Assembly (NCBI GenBank): GCA_052389435.1
Contig: JBQTIB010000129.1
Span: 1-30,344 of the forward strand
Source: JBQTKD01 sp052389435
Lineage (GTDB): Bacteria > Actinomycetota > Actinomycetes > Sporichthyales > Sporichthyaceae
Reading direction: 5' to 3'
DNA: 30,344 nucleotides
Below the pieces are notes generated by a model. The model made no database searches. It was not told the origin of the DNA and saw nothing but the letters and a program-made list of their open reading frames with translations. Position 1 is the first letter of the stretch; every line of letters starts with the position of its first letter. This document shows positions 7,163 through 13,502 of the stretch, in pieces. Both the position numbers and the translations under genes were made by a program.

Positions 7163-7243
7163 AAAGTCCCTTGCAGGCTCGCAACCAGGTTCTCTCTCGC
7201 TTCGCTCGCCTCAATCGCCCGTGCGCAATGGCCGGTTGCCAGT

Positions 7244-8155
7244 TCAGATGAGGTTGCCGCGCCGCCAGATCAGCGTGGACGGGCCGCCGATGAGGTTCTG
7301 CTCCCTGAGGAAGCCCGTGATGCGCTCGGCCATCCAGCGGCGCGACGCCTGGTAGTGCGGGTTCGCGAGGGCGGCGGCGCGGCCGACCTTCGGGTCGATG
7401 CCCACGGACCTGTAGACCGCGGGATCGACCATCGAGTCGACGATCAGGTAGCTGATGATCGCGAGCAGGCTGCGGTGCATCTCGAGCTTGACGCGCCCCA
7501 TCCCCTCCATGAGGCGCACGACCTCCTCGCGCGCGAAGCGCACGTGTCGGGCCTCTTCGATGACGTGGATCCGGTTGACCTGGCGGATCAGGGGCTGGAT
7601 GCCCGCGTCGTCCATCATCGCCCGCTGCATGCGGTCGGTGGTCTCCTCGGCGACGAGGATCGCCGCCCACATCGACGGCCCGCCCATCGTCGCCTTGGCG
7701 ATCCGGCTGACCTCGTGGGTCAGCTTGGCCGGGCGGTAGAGGGGGGTGTCCAGCGAGGAGGAGACCTTGGCGAACATGATCGAGTGCCGGGTCTCGTCGC
7801 CGAGTTCGGTGAGGGCGTACTGCGCGTGGGCGCTGCGCGGGTCGAGGTCGTAGACGTAGCGCGAAAGCAGCTGCATGAGGATGACCTCGAACCACAGCCC
7901 AACGGACATCCCGCTGACGATTTCGTGCTTGGAGAGCTCGATTCGCTGTTCTTCGGAGAGTTCCTCCCACAGCGCGGTGCCGTAGAGCGAGACGTGCTGC
8001 AGCGGCATGTACGGCAGGCCGGGCACCGGCGGGGCGGCCCAGTCGATCTCGGTCAGCGGATCGAACGAGTGGCGCGCGGAGGACTCCAGCAGCCGGTTCG
8101 CGGTGACTTCGCGCTCCGGAGCGGGCTTGCGCTGCGTGGTGACAGAGGCGGTCAT
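7244..8155 (-). CDS. AurF-like diiron oxygenase
   Basis: This 303-residue helical protein matches the diiron oxygenase family that includes the N-oxygenase AurF and many uncharacterised actinobacterial members. Probable iron ligands appear in order: Glu in GLWFEVIL (90), ELGDETRHS (Glu121, His124), ILVAEETTD (Glu170) and RIHVIEEARHV (His197, Glu200/201, His204). The repeated ExxH-type pattern is diagnostic of a non-haem diiron site. The substrate is not predictable; AurF oxidises an arylamine, but most homologues are of unknown role. It is divergent from a TetR gene, and two palindromic operators lie between them, so it is the likely target of that repressor. A GAGGAGAA ribosome site precedes the ATG at 8155. 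Confidence 0.88.
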   Translation of the reverse strand: MTASVTTQRKPAPEREVTANRLLESSARHSFDPLTEIDWAAPPVPGLPYMPLQHVSLYGTALWEELSEEQRIELSKHEIVSGMSVGLWFEVILMQLLSRYVYDLDPRSAHAQYALTELGDETRHSIMFAKVSSSLDTPLYRPAKLTHEVSRIAKATMGGPSMWAAILVAEETTDRMQRAMMDDAGIQPLIRQVNRIHVIEEARHVRFAREEVVRLMEGMGRVKLEMHRSLLAIISYLIVDSMVDPAVYRSVGIDPKVGRAAALANPHYQASRRWMAERITGFLREQNLIGGPSTLIWRRGNLI

Positions 8156-8253
8156 CTGTCTTCTCCTCGTGCTCGGGGACTCGTCTTCTGGCGGCGGGTG
8201 GGTCTATCGGCGGGCTTGCATGGACCCACTCGCCTACAGAAGACGGCCTTGGG

Positions 8254-8270
8254 TGGTACGTGGTGTACCA
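8254..8270. promoter_or_regulatory. Palindromic operator 1 (TetR)
   Basis: TGGTAC-GTGGT-GTACCA is a perfect 6-bp inverted repeat with a 5-base spacer, in the divergent oxygenase/TetR intergenic region. It is almost identical to operator 2, and both are followed by CTC. Confidence 0.8.
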
Positions 8271-8286
8271 CTCTCTACGTATTGCA

Positions 8287-8303
8287 TGGTACGCCTTGTA
8301 CCA
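8287..8303. promoter_or_regulatory. Palindromic operator 2 (TetR)
   Basis: TGGTAC-GCCTT-GTACCA has the same arms as operator 1 and is centred 33 bp from it, about three helical turns. It lies just upstream of the TAGACT -10 box of the TetR gene, so a bound repressor would cover the -35 region. Autoregulation is inferred. Confidence 0.8.
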
Positions 8304-8312
8304 CTCAGGCGC

Positions 8313-8318
8313 TAGACT
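8313..8318 (+). promoter_or_regulatory. -10 box (TAGACT) of TetR gene, leaderless
   Basis: TAGACT, 7 bases, then GTG at 8326. This decides the start codon over an upstream in-frame ATG at 8260, which lies within operator 1. Confidence 0.55.
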
Positions 8319-8325
8319 CAATCCC

Positions 8326-9018
8326 GTGGACGCGTCGACCGAATTGAGCGGGCAGGCCGCCCGGTGGGCGGGGCAGCGGGAGAGGCGCCGCGAGGAGTTC
8401 GTCGACGCCGCGCTGCGGGTCATCGCCGAACAGGGGCCCGGAGTCTCCGTCGAGGACATCGCCGCCGCCGTGGGGGTCGCCCGCACGCGCCTGTATCGAC
8501 ACTTCGCCGACCGTGCCGACCTCGAGCGCGCGATCAGCGCCCGCGTCGCGCACCTGGTCGTGGCGGACCTCGGTCCCGTCTGGCGGCCCCAAGGCTCCGC
8601 GCGGCAGATGATCGCGGGCGCCGTCGGCGCCTACGTGCACTGGCTCGACGCGAATCGGAACCTGCACGACTACCTGCTCGCCAAGGCCCGCCCCGACGAC
8701 GACCCGAACTCCCTCGACGGGTACCCGGGCGTGCGCAAGGCCGTCGCGGACCACCTGGCGCGGGTCTTCGCGACCTACCTGGACCTGCTGGGAACCCCGC
8801 GCGAGGTCGCCGCCGACCTCGCCTACGCCGTCGTCGGCATGGTCGAGTCGGTGACGGGCGCCCGCGACGGGGCCGCGACTGACGGACAGTCAGCCAAGAT
8901 CGACCGGCTGACGGCCTGGACCTGGGCGATGCTCGCGAGCGTCCTGTCCGAGGCCGGTGTCGAGCTAGACCCGGACCTGGTCCTCCCGAGCTTCTTCAAC
9001 CTCGCGCCAGAGTCCTAA
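8326..9018 (+). CDS. TetR-family transcriptional repressor
   Basis: This 230-residue protein has a typical N-terminal TetR helix-turn-helix at residues 24-62 (FVDAALRVIAEQGPGVSVED, then VARTRLYRHFADRADLERAI). The C-terminal all-helical ligand and dimer domain is of unknown specificity. The GTG at 8326 is preferred because a -10 box stands 7 bases before it and the upstream extension would run through the two operators. The paired TGGTAC/GTACCA palindromes almost certainly bind this protein and let it control itself and the divergent AurF-like oxygenase gene. The inducing ligand is unknown, possibly a substrate of the oxygenase. Confidence 0.9.
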   Translation: MDASTELSGQAARWAGQRERRREEFVDAALRVIAEQGPGVSVEDIAAAVGVARTRLYRHFADRADLERAISARVAHLVVADLGPVWRPQGSARQMIAGAVGAYVHWLDANRNLHDYLLAKARPDDDPNSLDGYPGVRKAVADHLARVFATYLDLLGTPREVAADLAYAVVGMVESVTGARDGAATDGQSAKIDRLTAWTWAMLASVLSEAGVELDPDLVLPSFFNLAPES

Positions 9019-9046
9019 CCACTCCCCGCCGCGTACCCAAACACTC

Positions 9047-9106
9047 CCGATAGTGCAGTTCAGGTACGCGATCAAGCCCACATGCGTACCTGGACTGCAC
9101 TATCGG
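9047..9106. terminator. Large 23-bp inverted repeat between convergent genes
   Basis: Arms 9047-9069 and 9084-9106 pair over 23 bp with a single G-T wobble and a 14-base loop; the core motif is CGATAGTGCAGT. Weaker outer arms ACCCAAA (9035-9041) and TTTGGGT (9124-9130) extend the dyad. It lies exactly between the ends of the TetR (+) and MarR-like (-) genes, so a bidirectional terminator is the simplest reading. The length and near-perfection also fit a small mobile repeat. Confidence 0.65.
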
Positions 9107-9129
9107 CGAAACGACGGGACGGCTTTGGG

Positions 9130-9552
9130 TTAGCGGCGTGGGGGGAGGGACTGCTCCAGGTTCGCGGCGATGGTGCCGAGCACCTCTACCGCCGCGGCCA
9201 CCGCGTCCGGGTCCAGGCCCAGGAGGGACTGCGCCGTCAGGTCGCCCAGCGCGCCCTCGATCCTTGCCACCGCGGCCAGGCCGTGGTCGGTGAGCTCGTA
9301 CATCGTGCCGTCGGTCGCCACCCAGTCCCGGCGCACGAGGTCGTCGACGACGTCGGTCTGCGTGACGGAGGCCTCCACCCAGAACGCGAGCATCGCCTCG
9401 GCCACCTGGGCGCGGTCCAGCGCGCCGCCGCTGAGCGCGTGCAGGACGTGCCAGTGCCGGGCGCGCAGACCGTTGCGAACCAGGACGGCGTCGACGGCCC
9501 GCCCGTAGAGGTGGTGAACCTTCTCGGGCAGGCCGTCGAGAGGAGCGGTCAG
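9130..9552 (-). CDS. MarR-like winged-helix regulator with probable CTG start
   Basis: The full frame encodes about 140 residues, the normal MarR length. N-terminal helices (LPEKVHHLYGRAVDAVLVRN, then LRARHWHVLHALSGG) are followed by a winged helix (QTDVVDDLVRRDWVATDGTM, then YELTDHGLAAV) and a C-terminal dimer helix. No ATG or GTG opens this full frame. The first GTG (9405) would remove the first helices and part of the DNA-binding domain, leaving 91 residues. A CTG at 9552-9550 overlapping the TGA of the upstream TetR gene would give a protein starting MTAPLDG and translational coupling. AAGG lies 3 bases before it. The regulatory target is unknown. Confidence 0.65.
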   Translation of the reverse strand: MTAPLDGLPEKVHHLYGRAVDAVLVRNGLRARHWHVLHALSGGALDRAQVAEAMLAFWVEASVTQTDVVDDLVRRDWVATDGTMYELTDHGLAAVARIEGALGDLTAQSLLGLDPDAVAAAVEVLGTIAANLEQSLPPRR

Positions 9553-10184
9553 GCCTTGCGCCCGGTGAGGGCCCAGAAGACCTGCTTGCCCACGGCGGCA
9601 CGGAGTTCGGCGGCGGTGACCCCGCCGTCGGCGGCACGCGAGCCGGAGGTGGCGGCGATCAGGGCGGCTGCCGCGGCGGCGTTCGCCTTGTCGGCGCCGA
9701 CCGCGACGAGCGGAGCGGCGACGGCCGTCAGCAGCGCGGTGCGCGCCTTCTTGAACGGCGCGGCGCCCTCGGCGGCTGCGGTGTCCAGCACCCGCAGGAC
9801 GGCCTCGTTGTCCTTGTAGAAGGCACCGATGCCGTCCACGATCGCCTCGACCGAAGCGACCGCGGCCTTGCCCGTCATCGAGGCGCCCTCGGCGAGGGAC
9901 TTCAGGCTGCCGGCTTCCTTGACGGCGTCCTGAGCCAGCGCCAGCACGGCGGTCTCGACGTCCGCGAAGTACTGGTAGAAGGTCGCCGGCGAGGTACCCA
10001 CCTCGCGGACGACGTCGGTTACGCGCACGTCGCGGTAGGACATGGTGCCGAGCAGCTTGCCCAGGGACTCCAGGATGCGCTCCCGGGTCTCCCGAGCACG
10101 GCGACCCGCCATGCGCTTGTCGACGGTGCGAAGCTTCACTTTCGGTGCGTCAGTTTTGGCCACGTCGGCATCGTAGCCATTCAT
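9549..10184 (-). CDS. TetR-family transcriptional regulator
   Basis: This 211-residue protein has a basic N-terminal extension (about 30 residues) and a TetR helix-turn-helix at about 34-74 (TRERILESLGKLLGTMSYRD, then VREVGTSPATFYQYFADVE). An Ala-rich helical ligand domain follows. The ATG at 10184 is chosen because a palindrome CTGACGTTCAG abuts it; a GTG eight codons downstream is an alternative. Its stop overlaps the putative CTG start of the MarR-like gene, so the two regulators probably form an operon. It is divergent from the FhuF-like gene, whose promoter region it shares. Confidence 0.85.
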   Translation of the reverse strand: MNGYDADVAKTDAPKVKLRTVDKRMAGRRARETRERILESLGKLLGTMSYRDVRVTDVVREVGTSPATFYQYFADVETAVLALAQDAVKEAGSLKSLAEGASMTGKAAVASVEAIVDGIGAFYKDNEAVLRVLDTAAAEGAAPFKKARTALLTAVAAPLVAVGADKANAAAAAALIAATSGSRAADGGVTAAELRAAVGKQVFWALTGRKA

Positions 10185-10195
10185 CTGACGTTCAG
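10185..10195. promoter_or_regulatory. Candidate TetR operator CTGACGTTCAG
   Basis: CTGA-CGT-TCAG is a short palindrome directly upstream of the TetR start codon, in the divergent intergenic region. CTGAC...TCAG dyads are common operators of actinobacterial TetR proteins. Binding by this regulator is inferred from position. Confidence 0.45.
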
Positions 10196-10255
10196 TCACC
10201 CCAGTCCGCGGATCCCGTCCTGTCAGCTTTCTGCCGGCTTGGCTCGGGCGCGGAC

Positions 10256-10261
10256 TACGGT
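10256..10261 (+). promoter_or_regulatory. -10 box (TACGGT) of FhuF-like gene, leaderless
   Basis: TACGGT, 7 bases, then GTG at 10269. This favours that start over an upstream TTG at 10239. Confidence 0.5.
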
Positions 10262-10268
10262 CGAGGTC

Positions 10269-10991
10269 GTGACCGGTGTCGAGGAGGCGTTGGCGGCCGC
10301 CGCCGCGGCCGGCCCCTTCTACGTCCTGGAAACGCACATTCCGCCCCCCGGCGGGGGTGGGGGCCCACCCTGGTGGCCGTTCGCCGACCTCGTCGCAACG
10401 GACCGACAACTGCTGCGGGCGCGCATTTCCGCGGTCTGCGGCGTTCTCGGCGAGCGCGCGAACGTCCCGCCGGAGCGGATCGACGCCAAGGCCGCCGCCT
10501 CCCTGGTCCATCTCGGAATGTCGGCCCGTCTGGTTTCGCCGCCGTTGGCCGCGGCCGTCCTCGGCGGGGTAGCCCTGCACCTCGCCGTCGATCGCCTCCA
10601 CTGGCGCGACGTCCTCGGTCCGGTTCCGTTGACGCAGCCGAATCTGACGGTGACGCCGATTTCCGACGACGCCGTCGCGATCGCCGAGTCGACCCGCGAG
10701 GCGCTCGCGCACGGTCCAGTCGCGGTTCTCACCGAGGCCGTGGCGGCTCTCGGGGTTTCGCGGCGCGTGCTGTGGGGAAACGTCGCTTCGTCGTTCGTCG
10801 CCGCCGCGAGCGGACTCGTGCGCTTCGCCCCGGACCGCGCGGGCGTGCTGGCGCGCGTCGTCGATCAGCTCTTTGCCGCGCCGCCGTTGCAGGATCAGGG
10901 GACCTTTGCGCCCGCCTTCAAGCGCACCGGCTGCTGCCTCTACTACCGCGTCCCGGGCGGCGGGTACTGCGGCGACTGCGTCCTCGCCTGA
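10269..10991 (+). CDS. FhuF-like (2Fe-2S) ferric-siderophore reductase
   Basis: This 240-residue protein ends in the FhuF signature: Cys222-Cys223, ten residues, Cys234-x2-Cys237 (TGCCLYYRVPGG then YCGDC). In E. coli FhuF this pattern ligates a 2Fe-2S cluster used to reduce ferric siderophores. The N-terminal part contains a Pro/Gly-rich loop (about 25-36) and a helical body, as in actinobacterial homologues. The GTG start follows the leaderless -10 box; a TTG ten codons upstream is less likely. It has no transporter neighbour and is divergent from a TetR gene. With the flavin-dependent SIP at 6202-6996 the region holds two alternative siderophore-reducing enzymes. Confidence 0.85.
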   Translation: MTGVEEALAAAAAAGPFYVLETHIPPPGGGGGPPWWPFADLVATDRQLLRARISAVCGVLGERANVPPERIDAKAAASLVHLGMSARLVSPPLAAAVLGGVALHLAVDRLHWRDVLGPVPLTQPNLTVTPISDDAVAIAESTREALAHGPVAVLTEAVAALGVSRRVLWGNVASSFVAAASGLVRFAPDRAGVLARVVDQLFAAPPLQDQGTFAPAFKRTGCCLYYRVPGGGYCGDCVLA

Positions 10992-11002
10992 CAACGCGCG
11001 GA

Positions 11003-11026
11003 CGCGGTCGGAGGGATCCGACCGCG
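11003..11026. terminator. Bidirectional terminator hairpin
   Basis: CGCGGTCGGA (11003-11012) and TCCGACCGCG (11017-11026) form a perfect 10-bp stem with a GGGA tetraloop. It sits in the 53-base gap between the convergent FhuF-like and cbtA genes. There is no T-run, as is common in high-GC actinomycetes. Confidence 0.75.
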
Positions 11027-11044
11027 CCCGCCGACGAAGGCGAC

Positions 11045-11887
11045 CTAGGAGGCGACCGGCACCCGGGCCGGTGCGCCGCTGCGCTCCCGGAGCGCGCGCT
11101 CGGCCAGGGGAGCGAAGACCAGGCCGATCGCCGACCACAGCACCAGGTGCGTGCCGACCGAGACCGCCCGGAACTCCGCGAGCACGTCCGCCGGGAAGCC
11201 GGGGAAGACGATGTTCCCGGCGTCGTCCCGCAGGGCGAGCGGGGTTTCCGCCGAGCGTTCGAACCCGGTCTCGGCCACGTTCACCCCGAGGTGCCCCAGC
11301 GGCGGCAGCACCAGGAACAGCGCCACGATGCCGACGAGATAGCCGAGGCCGACGACCACCGAGGCGTTCCACGTCCCCAGCCTCGGCTGCAGCGCCTGAC
11401 CGACGACGGTCGCGGCCACCACGCCGAGCACTGCGATGCCGAGCACGCACAAAAACAGGGTGCCGCGGTCGTGGAGGGTGTCGTCCGTGCTCGCCGCCGG
11501 CGGCGAGGTCGGGTACTTGGCGAAGGGAATCGCAAAGACCGTCAGGAAGCCGGCGGCGGTGACCAGCAGCGCCAACGGCTTCGCGCGGACCGCACCGGTG
11601 CGGCCGAGGCACAGGGTGTAGGCCACGGCGACCAGCGCGCCCATCGCCAGGCCGAACAGGACCATGCCGACGCCGATGCCGACGCCGCCCTGAATCGTCC
11701 GGCTGACGAGCGCCTCGCCCTCTTCGAGCGGGACGCCGTCGAGCTTGGCGAAGGCCGCCTCGCGGCCGCCCTCGTACTCGATCGCCGCGTCGACGATCGG
11801 TTCGGCCAGCCACAGCGAGAACAGCCACGCCAGGGCGCCGCCGACCGCCCCTGCGAAGAGTCCTCGCAGGATCAGCGTGCGTTCCAT
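11045..11887 (-). CDS. cbtA: Cobalt transporter subunit CbtA
   Basis: CbtA is the main membrane component of a predicted cobalt uptake system that feeds cobalamin synthesis. This 280-residue protein has about six hydrophobic segments (near 5-27, 67-92, 104-124, 143-165, 172-195 and 245-263). It begins with LILRGLFAGAVGGALAWLFS, the family opening. The central part carries the usual EYEGGRE and VSRTIQGGVGIGVGM segments. It is the second gene of cbtB-cbtA, 10 bases after the upstream stop, and the cobalamin riboswitch upstream of cbtB should control both. Regulation and gene pair make the assignment firm; the cobalt specificity is a family prediction. Confidence 0.9.
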   Translation of the reverse strand: MERTLILRGLFAGAVGGALAWLFSLWLAEPIVDAAIEYEGGREAAFAKLDGVPLEEGEALVSRTIQGGVGIGVGMVLFGLAMGALVAVAYTLCLGRTGAVRAKPLALLVTAAGFLTVFAIPFAKYPTSPPAASTDDTLHDRGTLFLCVLGIAVLGVVAATVVGQALQPRLGTWNASVVVGLGYLVGIVALFLVLPPLGHLGVNVAETGFERSAETPLALRDDAGNIVFPGFPADVLAEFRAVSVGTHLVLWSAIGLVFAPLAERALRERSGAPARVPVAS

Positions 11888-11897
11888 GTGGGCGCCC

Positions 11898-12125
11898 CTA
11901 GTGGCAGGGGAAGCCGAGCAGGTGCCGCGCGTCGTGCACGAACTCGTGCACGTGCGAGTCGGCGCCGAACATCGAGACCATGCCCTGGTCGATGCCGATG
12001 AAGTAGTACATGAGGACGGCGAGCACGGCGGTGCCGAGCAGCCAGAGGAATCCGGTCGCGGCGGAGACGACCACGGGGGTGGCGCGCTCCTGCGTCAGCG
12101 ACGCGGTGGGGTGGATGGTGCTCAC
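11898..12125 (-). CDS. cbtB: Cobalt transporter subunit CbtB
   Basis: This 75-residue protein has one membrane segment (about 21-43, VSAATGFLWLLGTAVLAVLM) and the diagnostic C-terminal histidine motif, HVHEFVHDARHLLGFPCH (58-75), presumed to bind cobalt. CbtB is always paired with CbtA, as here. The GTG start at 12125 was chosen over the longer open frame because AAGGGAG lies at the right distance and the upstream frame runs into the cobalamin riboswitch. The length matches the family (about 60-75 residues). Confidence 0.92.
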   Translation of the reverse strand: MSTIHPTASLTQERATPVVVSAATGFLWLLGTAVLAVLMYYFIGIDQGMVSMFGADSHVHEFVHDARHLLGFPCH

Positions 12126-12139
12126 TTTGGGCTCCCTTC

Positions 12140-12156
12140 GGGGATCTCGCGTCCCC
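12140..12156 (-). promoter_or_regulatory. Small hairpin next to cbtB ribosome site
   Basis: On the minus strand GGGGA-CGCGAGA-TCCCC forms a 5-bp stem directly before the AAGGGAG ribosome site of cbtB. It may be part of the riboswitch expression platform; this is inferred from position only. Confidence 0.35.
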
Positions 12157-12174
12157 TGTTCGGCGGTGCTCCAG

Positions 12175-12265
12175 ACGGGATCCGGCTTCCTGACTTGCCA
12201 CGACAGTGGCTCACAGTGGCGCGACCGCGACGGATTTGCACCGTCTTCCCCGGTCTCCCGCGCGT
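12175..12265 (-). ncRNA. Cobalamin riboswitch controlling cbtB-cbtA
   Basis: The minus strand carries the conserved cobalamin aptamer elements in order: GGTGCAAATCCGTC (12242-12229), then GCGGTCGCGCCACTGTGA, then the B12 box AGTCAGGAAGCCGG (12195-12182). It lies about 50 bases upstream of cbtB. When adenosyl- or related cobalamin is abundant the switch should lower expression of the cobalt importer, the usual arrangement for cbtAB. The outer limits of P1 are approximate. Confidence 0.92.
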
Positions 12266-12269
12266 CACG

Positions 12270-12300
12270 ACGATAGTGCCTGCGGGCTAGGGGCGTGCAA
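12270..12300 (-). promoter_or_regulatory. Candidate promoter of riboswitch/cbtBA transcript
   Basis: On the minus strand TTGCAC (12300-12295) and TATCGT (12275-12270) are separated by 19 bases. The -10 is good and the spacer slightly long. It would start the transcript just before the aptamer. Confidence 0.4.
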
Positions 12301-12388
12301 TGGGGAAGACTGGCGGGGAGCAAACGGCGCGCCCAGGGGCGGGGGTGCCGCGACAGGCGGACGAACGCGGCGTGGGGAGCGGTAGGGC

Positions 12389-13216
12389 GTGGATCAGTAC
12401 CGGCAGGCGAACCTCCAGAACTGGGAGTCCCGAGTTCTGGTGCAGCTGGCCACCGCGGGCGCGGGCGTCGCGGAGCTCGTCGAGGACCCCAGTGCGCTGT
12501 CGGGGGTCGTCGCGCACGACGCCGCGGCCCTCGGCGACCTCACCGGCAAACGCGCGGTGCACCTGCAGTGCCACATCGGCGTCGACGCGCTGTCGCTGGC
12601 GCGCCTCGGCGCGGACGTCACCGGCCTGGACTTCTCCCCGACGGCCATCGAGGCCGCTCGCGAGCTGTGCGGCCGGGCGCAGGTGCGGGCCCGGTTCGTC
12701 GTCGCCGACGTCTACGAGGCCCCCGTCGCGCTCGACGGCGAAACCTTCGACCTCGTCTACACCGGGGTCGGCGCCCTGTGCTGGCTGCCCGACATCACCG
12801 GCTGGGCGCGAGTGGTCGCGGCGCTGCTCGCCCCCGGTGGGAGCCTGTTCGTCCGGGAACTGCACCCGGTGCTGTTCACCCTCGACGACGAGCGCGACGA
12901 CGGGCTCCTCGTGGTGCGGTACCCCTACTTCAACACCGCCGAGCCGCAGTTCGTGGACTCCCCGACGAGCTACGACAACCGGTCGGTGGAGCTCGCGGCC
13001 CCGCAGCGGTACGTCTGGAATCACGGCCTCGGGGAGATCGTCACCGGGCTCGTGGAGGCGGGCATGCGCATCACCGGGCTCGTCGAGCACCACGAGAGCG
13101 AGTGGCACGCGCTTCCCTGGATGGTGCCGACGGGCGACGGCCGCTACGGGCTTCCCGCCGGCCGGGAGAAGGTCCCGCTCATGTACACGTTGACGGCCGT
13201 CAAAGACCCGCTGTGA
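12389..13216 (+). CDS. Class I SAM-dependent methyltransferase
   Basis: This 275-residue protein has the Rossmann-type methyltransferase motifs. Motif I is HLQCHIGVDALSLARLGADV (58-77), followed by the acidic loop GLDFSPTAIEAA (79-90, Asp81 for the SAM ribose). FVVADVYEAP and FDLVYTGVGALCWLPD correspond to motifs II-III, and LLAPGGSLFVREL is the post-III strand. The HxQC.xG form of motif I is common in actinobacterial methyltransferases of unknown substrate. The GTG start has a GGGGAG ribosome site. The substrate cannot be predicted, and neighbours (cobalt import divergent, small protein convergent) give no clear clue. Confidence 0.88.
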   Translation: MDQYRQANLQNWESRVLVQLATAGAGVAELVEDPSALSGVVAHDAAALGDLTGKRAVHLQCHIGVDALSLARLGADVTGLDFSPTAIEAARELCGRAQVRARFVVADVYEAPVALDGETFDLVYTGVGALCWLPDITGWARVVAALLAPGGSLFVRELHPVLFTLDDERDDGLLVVRYPYFNTAEPQFVDSPTSYDNRSVELAAPQRYVWNHGLGEIVTGLVEAGMRITGLVEHHESEWHALPWMVPTGDGRYGLPAGREKVPLMYTLTAVKDPL

Positions 13217-13218
13217 CC

Positions 13219-13356
13219 TCAGCCCTCGTGGTGCGGCGGCCGTTCGCGACGAAACTCCTCGTCGCGATCGCGCCCCGCGCCCTCGAGGTCCTCGCCCCAC
13301 CCGCGGTCTTCGTCGTCTCGGCTGCGTTCGGGCAGCACCGGCTCCGGCCCATTCAT
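13219..13356 (-). CDS. Small conserved acidic/basic protein, 45 residues
   Basis: A short minus-strand ORF fills what would otherwise be a 287-base gap. It encodes 45 charged residues including VLPERSRDDEDRGWGEDLEG and ending RRERPPHHEG. An ATG at 13356 is preceded by GAAAGGAT at ribosome-site distance, and the stop lies 2 bases from the end of the convergent methyltransferase. The pattern PERS.DD.D.GWG followed by R.RPPHH is, from memory, a recurrent signature of tiny uncharacterised actinobacterial proteins. It has no membrane segment and is probably disordered. Function is unknown. Confidence 0.7.
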   Translation of the reverse strand: MNGPEPVLPERSRDDEDRGWGEDLEGAGRDRDEEFRRERPPHHEG

Positions 13357-13502
13357 TGCACCCATCCTTTCAGGTTGTTCGTCCCTACGCCCGTTCGCGA
13401 CCGCACGGCCCCCCGAGCGGCGACCCGCACGTCCGGCCCGCGTGTGCCGGCGGTCGCACCCGAGTGCCGGTCGGGGCCCGGTCGTGGGGGATCGGGCGGG
13501 CG

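Noticed and set aside
9549..11828. 759-residue minus-strand open frame ending in the TetR protein
   Set aside because: Only the last 211 residues are TetR; the rest is a shadow of the FhuF-like and cbtA genes and would cross a divergent promoter.
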